From NCBI GenBank assembly GCA_914767715.1, contig OU612069.1:8494001-8558000 (forward strand): DNA of 64,000 nt, given 5' to 3'. Origin of the DNA: Membranipora membranacea (taxonomy: Eukaryota; Bryozoa; Gymnolaemata; Cheilostomatida; Membraniporidae). The notes beneath the pieces were generated by a model that was not told the DNA's origin, made no database searches, and worked only from the letters and a program-made list of their open reading frames with translations. A program made the translations under genes and the position numbers. Positions 50,391-60,490 of the stretch are shown one piece after another (the stretch's first letter is position 1; the number at the start of each line of letters is the position of its first letter).

Positions 50391-50478
50391 GGGCAGTGCA
50401 GAGCCCACGCCCAACAAGAAGGCAATTCAACTCCAAGTTGGAGTATTCCTGACCCAGGAAGGCCATGGAGCGAGAAAG
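50391..50478 (+). CDS. Possible second exon, compatible in phase with 49913-50071
   Basis: It follows TTTGTTTTAG and ends at a GTAATG donor. It is open for 29 codons in the phase left by the previous candidate exon (GQCRAHAQQEGNSTPSW, then SIPDPGRPWSEK). A third acceptor at about 50557 would add eight codons and reach a stop (TAA, about 50581). No domain is recognised. Support is limited to splice signals and open frames. Confidence 0.28.
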
Positions 50479-50599
50479 GTAATGCAAAACAATGAAATTA
50501 TGTTTGCGATTGGGTCATGAACAATGCAGTCTGCCTAGGTAACACATACACCTGCAGTTCGGTGTTCACGAGGAGCCCAATAATCAGGTGTATGGCTGA

Positions 50600-52432
50600 A
50601 TTATGATGGACAATCCGCCTCATCAGTACGAAGGCAAACATCTTTAGGTAAGGAACTCATATTTTCCTCTCTTAGATTGTGTCAGAATAGTCAGTGTCTG
50701 TATGGTAAACCTTGTCACTGTCAGCATACTTACATAAGTTTTATTTATTGCAAATACAAGAGACCTCGTTCATCTTGACAAAATAACATCAGTTTGATCT
50801 GTAGGGAGTTATAGCTCTGAGCTGGAAGCCTCAGTGAAGTTGTAATGCATTGTATGCGTATTGAAAAGTACTGCCTGTTCTCAAAAAGCAATTATGCAGG
50901 TTTTTCACTATTTTAGGGTAATTATGATGACTTGAAAATTCAAAAAGTTTATAAAGTGGATACCCAATTTTTTTTTCTCCCAAATAAGAAGGTAGATTTG
51001 CCTCAAACCTACTTTTTACTGACATGTAATTCTCGCTCGTCATAAATCTGATGAATGTTTGTCTCCGCAGCAGTTGCTTAGTCAGCTTCCTGTGCTTAAA
51101 GGCTACAGAAAGACGGATGAAATATATCTGCTGGCAACTCCCACTGCAGTCCACTGACTACTGGGAGTTGTTGGACCCCCAGGTGTGCTCCGACCTGCCT
51201 ACAAACTGAGAGCAAATTGGCGCAGTCATTGCAGCCTCGCCCTTAAGGCACACTATTTCGCCGCCACGATGTGGTGAGTGACCAACCATTGGGATTTTAA
51301 CCAACATAACCAACATTGTTGTGCAGTAGATTACGATATTTTTATATTAAACAAATTCATAGCACTGTCGGTGAAATTGATGCGTAGGGTCAAAATATTT
51401 CCCTCTTTATCATCTATGAGTTAATTATGCCTACTGCTGCACAAGCCCATTTGTCTCTTTTGTCTAATTCAGAGACCTATTCATGTTAATTAGTGATGTT
51501 ATTTACTAATTTACAATGTCTAAATGGAAATATTCATTATTTTAACTTATGTGGATTAACGATGTTCATGAGCACAACGTGTGCAGTTTTTAAATTCAGT
51601 CTTCTTTAAAAGATAAACTTTACGTTTGTTTCATTTTGCATCTATTTTTAGAGAACTAGTAGCAAACCTTTTATAGCTAAACAAAACAGTTTATACTTGT
51701 TAAACATTTTTTATTATTTATCACATTCAAATCACATTCATATAGTGTTGCAGATTTTCCGGATTGTTAGAACAATCTAGATATAATTGATTGTTTGCCA
51801 AATGTCAGATTTGGTGGAAAAATACACTAAAACAGAGGAAAAATAAAAAATACAGCTTCTTTGAATAACTTTTTAATTGGACATAATTGTTGAGGCATAT
51901 TATGGTTGCTCGAATCTGCAAAAACTGTTACATAAACTCAACATACAATAGTATCAAGATTCTTATGAGAGCATCCACTGTCTTATGGAGAGAACAAAGC
52001 ATTCAAAAAGTTTTCATGAAAATCTTTTGAGCTGTAGGGATTTGACGTTGGTTCGAGCTGACATGAACAAAGTCTGACCCTTCAAGTTACGAATGTTCTC
52101 ATATGTTATAACAAAATTGAGCTATATGATAACATGTTGAGTTTAGGATATACATCTTCCAGACAAAATTGTCACAAGGAATATTAAATGAAAATTACAG
52201 GACAAGTAACTGGTCTATTTAACACTACTACTACTAGTGAGTAAATAGATTATAGTATTTTCATACCAAAGTGTGAGAGATCAAATTTTAAATCAATCAG
52301 TCGGAATCTCTCACACGCGCTAAGTATTTTTGGAAACATAGGATAATTGAACACAATGAGCTATGTGAATACTCACGTCTTTAACTATGTAAAACTAGCT
52401 GCAGCACGGAGGAATTAAATTTGAAAACAGTG
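50600..52432. other. Non-coding region 3' of the channel gene
   Basis: No exon chain, RNA gene or clear transposon is visible. One small hairpin is listed separately. A GCCGCCACGATGTG segment at about 51269-51282 followed by GTGAGTG resembles a start codon beside a splice donor, but no continuing exon could be found. Confidence 0.45.
52260..52318. repeat. Short inverted repeat (about 12-bp arms)
   Basis: AGTGTGAGAGAT and ATCTCTCACACG face each other across roughly 25 bases. It lies about 120 bp past the stop codon of the minus-strand channel gene, so it could fall in that gene's 3' UTR. Confidence 0.5.
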
Positions 52433-55400
52433 TCACCAAGACACAGGGGCAGGCCCTACTTTTACAACTGACTCTTTCTCCTTCTTACTAATGGGCTCAA
52501 AGATTCTGATGATAGACAAGATACCAAACTGAACAAACTCAAAAACTGTCAGCAAGCTAGCTCCGATACAAAGTCCTAGTGTACCTCCAACATTAGCTGT
52601 AAAATAAACATGGTTGTCACATTAGACCATTGTGGGCACAGTTGATTGATAAAGAGAGCGAGTTAAAAAGCCTCCAATCTTTGTCAATGCACCTCAACAC
52701 AAATCAAACAATTAATCAATCAATCAGGGTAAACTAACCATGGTCTCTTCTCATTAAAATTACTTACACATCGCAGTGATGAATCCGTAAGCTAATTTTT
52801 CCTCTAAAGTTGTGTAGTATAGTTTACCATAGAATATATTTACTATTAGATAGTTCTCCTTGATGTACTCAATGTTTTCTCCTGAAATAAAAAGAATAAT
52901 CCGGTTTGTATAATCAAGGTATGAAAAAGTGGCAGATGAGCAATGATGGATGTCAATTTGAAATAAAATTTGTGAGCACAAAGTGACCTACTCATGTTCA
53001 GAAAAGACTACAGCTTGCTGTAAGAAATGTAAAGGTCATTAAAATTTACCAGAAACGTTTGTCTGCTGCATGTAGTTTGTACTTGGAAATCTGTATAGTG
53101 ATATTTTTGCAGAATATTCTGAGTCAATACATGGATCAGGGCAGTCACAACTAGTCAAGCCAACTTCATCTGCTGGAAACTCCACTGGAAAGATCAGATA
53201 AAAAATGTACACATTGTGAATTGGTTATACTCATGCCTTATTAAACCTCATATCCTAGCTGTTCATGTTTATTAACACCCTTCCAAGAGGCTTGACTCAA
53301 ATAAATATTGCTGAGGACTCACAGAAAGTAGTTACATACAGTACTTACAAGTAGTACTTACATATAGTACTTCCTATCATATTAACACAGAGATGTGTAA
53401 ACATAGTAGTTATACCTAGTACCTATAAATAATTCTTACACTTTGCATTAGCACATAGTACATACACATCACACTAACACATAGTACTTACCCATAGTAC
53501 ACACATGGTAGCATGTTAATTTGATACCATAAAACTGTTGTCTCAAGCAGCCTATATCCATACACATATACGTGGATAGAGAAAACACACTGGGGTTACA
53601 CTCAAATTCAAATTAAATGTGAATGGCTGATACGTAAATGACTTACAGATTGCTGGTTGAGAGCAGTATAACACATCAATCATTGTACACACTGATGAGT
53701 TGTCTACACCTGTAAAATATATATAAATATCTAGTCCCAATTATATCACTTTGAGATTTTCTGAAGTGTTTTTTGTACAACATAAGAAATAAACTTTCTC
53801 AGATTTGTAAATCAGATAACAACTCACGAGGCATCAGTGGATGTATACAGGCACATTTCTCTACGACATATGAAGTCATACACTCAGCTTGACAGCCGGA
53901 TCTTGAGTAGTTGCCGAAATAACGCAAAGGGTTGGGAAGGCTCACTGTGTCAAAACAGTTTGCTTCTCCGCCGTCAGCCCAAGGAGGATACCGCCTGTTC
54001 TGAAAAATGGGGTAACAAATAGAAATATTGAATGATTAACGAGCTCCCTCATTGCTAGCCTGTTATCCAGAAAGAGAGAGAAATATAGATTGGCATAATT
54101 TTTATTTTTGTATTCCATTAAATCTGAATCAGATCAGCTCCATAATAGTTCACTGTGTATCAAATAATGCATTAAATTTTTTTTAAGAGATCGTTTATGA
54201 CAAACTTATGTTATGGTAAGCATATCCTGTATATTTCAGATGGCACACATAATATACCCTCAACATCCAGATCAAATCATTTAAATCTTTGTTGCATCGA
54301 AGCCGAGTGTTTGATCATGCAAATACGCAAACAACAAGCAAGCAAATATCTACGAGGTATTAAAAGGAAATAACTTACCTCCGATTTGTGAAGAACAATA
54401 CTTGATTGTGTTCCTGGAGCAACACCGACTCCCAACTCCTCAACAAGTGGATACTCATGAGCATCATGAAATGTAATCTGTGACAAAATGGCTATGATAT
54501 AGATATCAGGTCATAAAAAAACATAGAAGGACCTAAAACAATTGACTTAGAGGTTGTGAAACAGGGGTCACCAAAAAACATCGAGCCATTAAAAAGTTAT
54601 TGATACCACGTCATTATGTGTGTGGTTTTCTAACTTTGATTATATAATGCGAAATTTTAAGCAACGATTTGAGAAGGTTCGAAAATAAAAAAGGGCCGAT
54701 TTTTTTGCTCTTTTCCACTATGACACACACCACAAATTTCAGCAGTATATCAAATGTACCAATATCAGCATAGACCATCAAAGGTAGATACGTTTTTCGC
54801 CATTTATCAATAACGTCAAACATGCTGTCAAAAGGTCAAGCACTACTTAGGCCAGAAAAATTTGTTTTGAAAATTCTCACATATGAAGCCGCTTTGATTA
54901 AGCATAGTAAATACAGGAAATGACAACAGAATATGGCACTATGTTTTAGTCTTCCTCGAATTATACCACGCAGAATGCCAAAAAACACCTTTGAAAAGCT
55001 CCTTAAATTGGCTGTTTTGGGCATTCTGTGTGGTATAATTCGAGGAAGACAAAAATAGTGCCATATTCTGTTGGCATTTCCTGTTTGTACCATGCTTAAT
55101 CGAAGTAGCTTCGTATGTGAGAATTTTCAAAAGAAATTTTTCTGGCCTAAGTGCTTGACCTTTTGACAGCATGTTTGACGTTATTGATAAATGGCGAAAA
55201 ACGTATCTACCTTTGATGGTCTATGCTGATATTGATACTTTTGATATACTGCTTAAATTTGTGGTGTGTGTCATTTAAACAGCAATATAGTGGAAAAAAG
55301 CAAAAAACTTGGCCCTTTTTTATTCGAAATCTCAAATCGTTGCTCAAAATTTATCTTTATATCATCAAAGTTAAAAAACAACACGCATTATGACGTGACG

Positions 55401-58400
55401 TAAAAAGCCATTTTGGGCTCATCAAATATTTTTTTTCAACCTAAAATAAGGATGAACTATGTCTCTAAGAATGAATGTAACCTGTTTAGAAATTTGTAGC
55501 AATCAATGTAGCGCAGCCATCCACTTTGCTAAAAACAGCCTTTTCGGCCTCATCTCTCCGATAAAGTGACGCAACGTCATCCAATCACTTTTTTGATGAG
55601 CTATTAGCAATCAGTAGCTCAGCAGCTTTCCAACGGTATATAAAATGTCCAAATCGGTCAACGCTGGTATCATAACCTTAACATGTATAAAAGTTGTCTT
55701 TTCAGTTAAACAAATAAAAATGAAGACAAATCTACAAAGTTTTGGAGGTGAAGCTTACCGAGAAGCCTTCAGAAGCAGAATTAGGCCCTGGAGAGTAATG
55801 ATCAACAATAGTATCCAAAACAAACTCAACACCACCAGTCTTACCTGGTGCTGTCGCGTTCATTGAGCCGTTACCATTAAACTGGAAACAGAATCCTGTA
55901 AAATATCAGCATTTGAGGGTGGTAATATTGAGTGCGTAAATGTAAAAAACAATTGTCATTAAAAAAATGAATCCTGTTCTAAATGGGTACCAACAACAAC
56001 TGCTGGCGACGGGTGTTGTAAGACATGTGCCAGGTGCTGTATTGAACCTGGCTTACAGCACTCAAGGCATATAAAGCATTGTTTTTTGTGCTCTAGAGGC
56101 CGCATGAGTACTGTAGGACATGTCCCGTATAGCAACTGCCACCTGTCTCTGGAATGGACAAAATACCTTAAATAGGTCTTACCATAAAACATGGGCTGCA
56201 CCAACAAACCCTCTATTATGATTATTTCATAAAACTTGCTGTTGACCTTACAAATTTTTTATGCAATGCAATGATATCAAACTCTGTCAAGACACAAACA
56301 GCCCTATTTTATATTCTCATCAGTTCTGAGTGATGAACATACTTATTTCAAGGTATGTATTACCTGCAGTAGTGGGCACAACGTCAAATACATCTGCGCA
56401 GTTTGCGATTTTTCCAAATACTTTGCAGCCTTTGAAAGTATCCTCCAGCTGATGTGAAGCTGCCTTCATCATTCTCTCTTGGTCCTCTCCTGACATCGTA
56501 TAGAAATATGTATACTTTGGATCATCAATGCTGTACCTGAAACAGTGAAGGAGGGTTTCTTCTGAGATCTTAGTCTGGAATGATAGTTTCATGAACTTCG
56601 CATTGAGGAGATAACCAAATGATAACATCAAATTGTGAAACATTCTTTCAAATTTCAGGGCTTGTTCATCTTCGGTTTTTTACGTGTCCAATATTTAATT
56701 TTAATATGTTTTAACATATCTGTCAATCTACCCAACTTATAACTATGGTCTGTTTATGATACCATTACTGATATAATATCACATGGATAATATTGGCCTT
56801 TTTAGAGTCATTGCCAGTCAGCTTTACATTGCTTGTTTGGATTGCTTTCAGCGGAATGTCGTATGTCCTATAATGAATGTTGTTCTTCCGTTTCATAAGA
56901 AAATTGTCCAATATTTAAAGAAATATGATAGTATATTTCTCAATGATATTGTGAATGTGCAAATCCAAAATGCACACAGACACACAATGTGACATCATTA
57001 TCGTTAACACACATGCATTTCCTTTATAACAATTTAATCAATAATCGGCCAATGAAGACCAACACTAGTATTTGTGACTGAAGCAGCTTTTGAGCATTAT
57101 AGAGGATTGACCTTCTACATGAATTAAAGAATGGTGCCATTGATTTTATTCATTGTCATTTAACAAATAATAGGAAGGAATTGCTTATCTACTTGCCATT
57201 AGAATATCAAATATTGAAGTCCTGTCTAATGAAACATATAATACGATACCTAGCCACACATTTCAAATCAGAAGCTACACTGAGTACCAGAAGTAATAGA
57301 ATGAGAACTCACTTCTCTTGAGGAGGTGGGAGCTGGGGGTTTAGCCTGTACAGCTCCATGAGAATAGAAGACAGAGAATTAGAACCCAGGACGTAACGCT
57401 CCATGCCTCTAACATAAACCTTTGAAATAATGTTCTGGTTGCAGATTGTCACCGTCGGAAACTATGAATGGAAAGATATTTCACAAGTTAAGGACCAAAA
57501 TATTGACATTTTTGTTAATATTCAAATTGCCATACATGTTTTTTATGCAGATCAATTGCATTATACTTAAACAAATGTTCTGGTTTTGCTGAAAATAGGA
57601 TTGGTTCTATGCAGGGCCGTCCTTTTTTTTATAATAAATTATATGAGTTCTAGTATCATGTTCATGTTGCTTTCAGTTAGTATTTTCAGTATGATGATGT
57701 TTTACACAATATTTGCTTCTTTGATAAGGCAAATAACACACTATATGACATATTTAATGAACATTGATGTTTCTTATATACTCCTCAGCACTCAAAACGA
57801 AGCTAATAAGTAGTGTGGAAGAAATCAATCAAATATATATAATACACCATGATTGTCTAATCAACAATCCTACCTTCATAGATTTTGTTTGTTTCACTCG
57901 GATATTTGTACTAAGAAGGTTTTGACTGCAGTCATGCAGGAAGATCCCTGCAGCATAGCAAAAATACCCCACACATATCAAGGTGAACATCAACCACACA
58001 CCTCTACAAAATAGACACATGATGAATTATCATACTGACAGACTTGTAACCAATTTTTATCCATTGTACTTGTGTTGTTGCGACCAAGAAAACAATAACT
58101 GTTTTGCGTGTCATGCATGCCAACACAATATACCTTCTAGAGTCAAATATCAACATACTTGAAGTAATATTTTAAGTAACAAGCAATGGCGATGTTAAAA
58201 CTATTCATGTTATCTTTCACTGCAACGAACAAACCAAAAGTTTGAAATTTTGAGCATGTTTACTAACTTGATATACATAAATTTAAAATGAATTGCCATT
58301 CATGCTTAGCTCTTGGTTTACTCATGTCAAAATCGATACTCAATGACCACACAAACCTCCTAATTTTGGAGCTCGTTGACAAATGAATATATTTGATGCC

Positions 58401-58469
58401 ATGCATAGAGGTCTCCTGGGTAAAGTCGTGCCAGCTTTGTCCCTCATGTTCCTCTTTAGTATCCGTCAT
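52433..58469 (-). CDS. DEG/ENaC-family ion channel, complete, 11 exons, 482 aa
   Basis: Two-pass membrane cation channel subunit of the degenerin/epithelial sodium channel/ASIC family, which assembles as trimers in the plasma membrane. Exons (5' to 3', minus strand): 58469-58357, 58003-57874, 57461-57313, 56536-56364, 55895-55759, 54477-54379, 53999-53828, 53709-53647, 53184-53050, 52881-52768, 52596-52433. They total 1449 nt with every phase consistent. Landmarks: His-Gly gating motif SMHGIKY (residues 23-24); TM1 GVWLMFTLICVGYFCYAAG (about 39-57); FPTVTICN (82-89); HEYPLVEELGVGVAPGTQ; GCQAECMTSYVVEKCACIHP (302-321); SCDCPDPC (357-364); TM2 GGTLGLCIGASLLTVFEF with the GAS filter (440-442); short basic tail. 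The ATG has A at -3 and an in-frame TGA 21 nt upstream. Introns are GT-AG; intron 1 has a weak donor (GTTTGT). Gating ligand and ion preference cannot be told from sequence. Length is normal for the family. Confidence 0.93.
53330..53515. repeat. Degenerate ACATAGTACTTAC repeats in intron 8
   Basis: Intron 8 of the channel gene holds several copies of ATAGTACTTAC/CAGTACTTAC and relatives (CATAGTACATAC, CATAGTACACAC). On the sense (minus) strand these read GTAAGTACTATG, that is, repeated consensus-like 5' splice sites. They look like a worn short tandem repeat. Confidence 0.55.
54604..55690. mobile_element. Foldback element family, copy B, inside intron 5
   Basis: The left arm (about 54605-54995) is mirrored by the right arm (about 55005-55400). 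Both contain TCAAAGGTAGATACGTTTTT (or its inverse), CTGTCAAAAGGTCAAGCACT and CAGAATGCCAAAAAACACC (or inverses). A unique tail (about 55400-55690) has TGACGTGACGTAAAAAGCC, GACGCAACGTCATCCAATCA and CAGCTTTCCAACGGTATATA. Copy A at 46596-47470 has the same layout and the same motifs, so the two define one family. It sits wholly between exons 6 and 5 of the channel gene without touching either. There is no intact coding sequence. Confidence 0.8.
56481..58260. repeat. Left arm of a head-to-head inverted duplication
   Basis: From the first part of exon 4 through intron 1 of the channel gene, this segment matches the plus-strand sequence at about 58850-60463 in inverted orientation. Similarity covers exons 2-4 and the introns (for example GCAATTCCTTCCTATTATTTG near 59740 against its inverse near 57180, and GCCATTGC..TTACTT..TATGTTGA..TTTG near 58910 against its inverse near 58170). 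The outer end lies inside exon 4, just after the codons for GED. The inner end lies in intron 1, leaving exon 1 in the single-copy centre. Confidence 0.8.
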
Positions 58470-58849
58470 TCTGCCTGTCTGTTTGTCTCACGTCTCTTGA
58501 GATACAAAATCTCTGCTCTACTCCACTCCCTGATCTCAAAGGAGTTAACAGCATGTAACACTCAATAGGATCAATAGCATGTAACACAATACTGAAATTA
58601 GAGTTATACAATTGAGCATGTGTTTGAGTGGAATAAAATTGATTACAGGTAAACATTTAAATATGATTATTGCTGGTTTGTTATGTTTGTTTATGCTAAT
58701 AAATTATTATTATACTTTGAACCAATTGTAAATAAACCCCATCCCCTCATCTTCAATTATTTTGATATTAACATGTAGTCATGCATATTGGGTAATATGA
58801 TATATCACATTTACAAACAGTAACCCATGGTCTTGTCCATGCCTTAATT

Positions 58850-60463
58850 AGGAGGTATGTGTTGTCATTGAATATTGCTTTGAACAACAAAGAACCATGA
58901 ATAATTGCGTTGCCATTGCATTTTACTTCAAATTATTTCAACTATGTTGAAATTTGGTTCTAGCAGGGCTGTTTGGCAATTCATTGAAACAAGGTGTAAC
59001 AATTATATTTTGATTTTAATTCAAGCAGTTTTGTAATATTATGAATGTTGTCTATTTTTTTAGAGGAGTGAGGTATGTGTTATTTCTGCAATGCTGCAGG
59101 GATATTTCCGCATGACTGCAGTCAAAACGTGCTAAGTACAAATATCCGAGTGAGACAAACAAAATCTATGAAGGTATGATCTTTTGTATAATTATTTCAG
59201 ACGATCATAGCGTATAATGTATATGCGAATGATTTCTAAACCATTATTTATTCATATGTCATATTGTTTGATATACACCTTGTCAGAGAAATAAATATTT
59301 AGTAAAATTTCCTCGCATCTGTAAAAAAACACATTACTAGAACTCATCTGCAAGGCATAGAACCAGAGCATATGTTTAAGTAGAACGGAATTGACTTCTC
59401 AAAAAATCATGGCAATTCGAATACCCAAAAAAATTTCAATAATTTTGGTCCCTAGCCCTTGGATTATATTTCCATTCACAGTTTCCAACGGTGACAATCT
59501 GCAACCAGAACATGATTTCAAAGGTTTATGTTAGAGGCCTAGAGTGGTACGCCCTGGGTACTAAGTCTCTGTCTACTATTATCATGGAACTGTACAGGCT
59601 AAACTCCCAGCTTCTAACTCTTCAAGAAAAGTAAGTTCTCATTCTATTAATCCAGGTACTCAGTCTAACTTCTGCTGCGGAATGTTATTATATGCCTGAT
59701 CAGACAGAGCCTTACTATTTTAAATCCTATTTGCAAATCGATTAGCAATTCCTTCCTATTATTTGCTAAATGACGATGAATAAAACCAATGGCAGCATTC
59801 ATTCGCTCACGTAGAAGGTCAAACCCCTATAATCCTTAAAAGCTGCTTCAGTCATGAATACTGTTGGTCTTTATTTGCCGATTATTGATTAAATTGTCGC
59901 AAAGGAAATGCATGTATACAATGTAATTATGATGTCACAGTGTTTGTGAGCAATTCGGATTTGCAAACTCACACTATCATTGAGAAATACACTAACATGT
60001 CTATGTTAAATATTGGAACATTCTCTTATAAAACGGAAGAATTGCAATCTTGGAGGACATACGATATTCCGCCGAGAGCAATCCAAACAAATAATGTATA
60101 TAAAACTTACTTGCAATGACTCTAAGTAAGCCGATAACATCTATTTGATATTCGATCAGTAACAGTATCATATACTATAGTTTTCAGCATTTGATATTTA
60201 CTGATATATTAAAATGGAAATAAAATGTTGGTCACATCACAAAACCAAGGGATGTAGATGATCAATATTTAAAGGCCCCTGCAATTTGATAGAATTTATC
60301 ACAATTTGATGTGATCATTTGCTTATCACCTCTTTGTGAAGTTTATGAGAACATCATTCCACACTAAGATCTCAGCTCCCAGGTGAAATCCTGTATCACT
60401 GTTTCAGGTACAGCATTGATGACCAAATGGATACATATGTTTATATGATGTCTGGAGAGGACC
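58850..60463. repeat. Right arm of the inverted duplication
   Basis: Inverted, diverged copy (roughly 75-85% by eye) of 56481-58260. Insertions and deletions are scattered through the intronic parts. The central single-copy segment (about 58261-58849) contains exon 1 of the intact gene and its presumed promoter. Confidence 0.8.
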
Positions 60464-60490
60464 TTAATAGAGGATACTGTAGTTGACATA
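59050..60490 (+). pseudogene. Truncated DEG/ENaC duplicate (exons 2-4 only)
   Basis: Exon-2-like sequence ends at 59172 (HDCSQNVLSTNIRVRQTKSM) with a GTATGA donor. Relative to the intact gene about 20 bp are missing from the part encoding TM1, which breaks the frame and the membrane helix. The exon-3-like segment (59482-59630) is the same 149 nt length, fully open and flanked by AG and GTAAGT (FPTVTICNQNMISKVYVRG). The exon-4-like segment starts at 60408 after TTTCAG (YSIDDQMDTYVYMMSGED). It then loses similarity at 60463 and reaches a stop about 20 bp later. There is no exon 1, extracellular core or TM2. The open exon 3 suggests the duplicate is not very old, or once stayed under constraint. 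Confidence 0.85.

Noticed and set aside
50831-51154. 107-codon minus-strand open frame
   Set aside because: It is the longest unexplained frame in the non-coding spacer, but has no recognisable motif, no supporting splice or promoter context and random-looking composition. Homology search or RNA data would be needed to revive it.
51265-51290. Kozak-like GCCGCCACGATGTG followed by a GTGAGTG donor, as a first coding exon
   Set aside because: No in-phase second exon was found downstream before the opposite-strand channel gene begins at 52433.
54836-55172. Minus-strand frames of 85 and 77 codons
   Set aside because: They lie in the arms of foldback copy B and mirror each other. They are palindrome artefacts inside an intron.
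56783-58568. Several plus-strand frames (56783-56992, 57586-57813, 58383-58568)
   Set aside because: They lie antisense to introns or exon 1 of the channel gene and show no features of real genes.
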